Source of the DNA: DATHGT01 sp035317605
GTDB taxonomy: Bacteria > Methylomirabilota > Methylomirabilia > Rokubacteriales > CSP1-6
Assembly: GCA_035317605.1 (NCBI GenBank)
Contig: DATHGT010000168.1
Span: 1 to 5,157, forward strand
Reading direction: 5' to 3'
Length of the DNA: 5,157 nt
Part shown: in pieces, positions 4,900 to 5,157 of the stretch
Layout: each line of letters begins with the position of its first letter
Numbering within the stretch: the first letter of the stretch is position 1
Notes under the pieces: model-generated
Database searches by the model: none
Told to the model about the DNA's origin: nothing
What the model saw: the letters and a program-made list of their open reading frames with translations, nothing else
Translations under genes and position numbers: made by a program

Positions 4900-5157
4900 A
4901 TGCGAGCGTCAACCACGAAGCTGAGGCAACTCCTGGTGGCGGTGATCGCGGTGATCATGGGGGTGGGGTGCGCCACGACCCGTCCCGCTTCCGCGGCCCA
5001 GGTGCTCATTCTTGACCCCACGGTGTTCGGCGTCGGTACGCCCAGCCTCGAAGCCCAGATCGTCACGAATCCCGCGACCGCCGCCATCGCCGGCCTCAGC
5101 ATGAGCGTTGACGTCGTTGCGGCTTCCGGCTGGGCGACGGCGTTGGCGTCCACGACC
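4900..5157 (+). CDS. Exported protein of unknown function (C-terminus cut by window edge)
   Basis: The 86 visible codons begin with a signal peptide: basic MRASTTKLR, a hydrophobic core LLVAVIAVIMGVG, and a probable signal peptidase I site after PASA (AxA type, about residue 32). The mature protein would start near AQVLILDPTVFGVGTPSLEA, a beta-strand-like segment followed by a polar loop. A second strand-like segment (LSMSVDVVAASGW) follows. This looks like the first units of a Rossmann- or ThuA/GATase-like fold with an exported product, but that is an impression only. C24 follows GVG and is a poor lipobox, so a lipoprotein is less likely. The ATG has an excellent ribosome binding site (AAAGGGAGAG, about six bases away). 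It diverges from the oxidase operon, so no functional link is implied. Confidence 0.75.
   Translation, partial: MRASTTKLRQLLVAVIAVIMGVGCATTRPASAAQVLILDPTVFGVGTPSLEAQIVTNPATAAIAGLSMSVDVVAASGWATALASTT

Noticed and set aside
4900..4980. Lipoprotein signal at MGVGC in the exported protein
   Set aside because: The -3 position is Gly rather than Leu/Val/Ile, and a better signal peptidase I site (PASA before AQ) follows eight residues later. A lipoprotein is not fully excluded.
4731..5015. Plus-strand open frame of 94 codons overlapping the exported-protein start
   Set aside because: It is in a different frame from the gene with the ribosome binding site and signal peptide. Its product is low-complexity and lacks a start signal.

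Overview
The window is a dense, GC-rich (roughly two-thirds G+C by eye) bacterial segment dominated by a leftward operon for a C-family (cbb3-type) heme-copper terminal oxidase. Gene packing, GTG starts and protein style suggest an environmental bacterium of a high-GC soil or subsurface lineage. Rokubacteria/Methylomirabilota or a deltaproteobacterial-type lineage would fit, but this is an impression, not a phylogenetic placement.

Layout, in the direction of transcription (right to left). ccoN (4547-3138) encodes catalytic subunit I with all heme and CuB ligands present. A 123-base inverted-repeat element (3149-3027) follows and contains the ccoN stop codon. Next is a 549-residue triheme cytochrome c (3016-1367), in which a CcoO-like membrane-anchored monoheme domain is fused to two CcoP-like cytochrome c domains. 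Four very small membrane-protein genes follow almost without spacing: a CcoS-type maturation protein (1363-1196), a 59-residue protein resembling the detached N-terminal anchor of CcoP/FixP (1206-1027), and uncharacterised peptides of 38 residues (1030-914) and 30 residues (917-825). The last gene is a caa3-type CtaG assembly factor (823 to beyond the left edge). From ccoS to ctaG, neighbours overlap by 11, 4 and 4 bases and are then separated by 1 base, a pattern that suggests translational coupling.

Right of ccoN, a 352-base divergent intergenic region (4548-4899) holds an AT-richer patch, a 12-base perfect palindrome and several potential RNA stems, but no promoter I can call with confidence. 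A rightward gene begins at 4900 with a strong ribosome binding site. It encodes an exported protein of unknown function that is cut by the right edge.

Together the leftward genes would build a high-affinity O2 reductase. Electrons would pass through three c-type hemes in the fused CcoO/CcoP protein to heme b and the heme b3-CuB site of CcoN. CcoS is expected to help cofactor insertion in CcoN, and CtaG probably helps copper delivery. The unusual points are the CcoO-CcoP fusion with a separately encoded CcoP-type anchor, the two tiny unknown membrane peptides, a Glu-to-Gln change near the active site of CcoN, and the palindromic element between ccoN and its partner gene.
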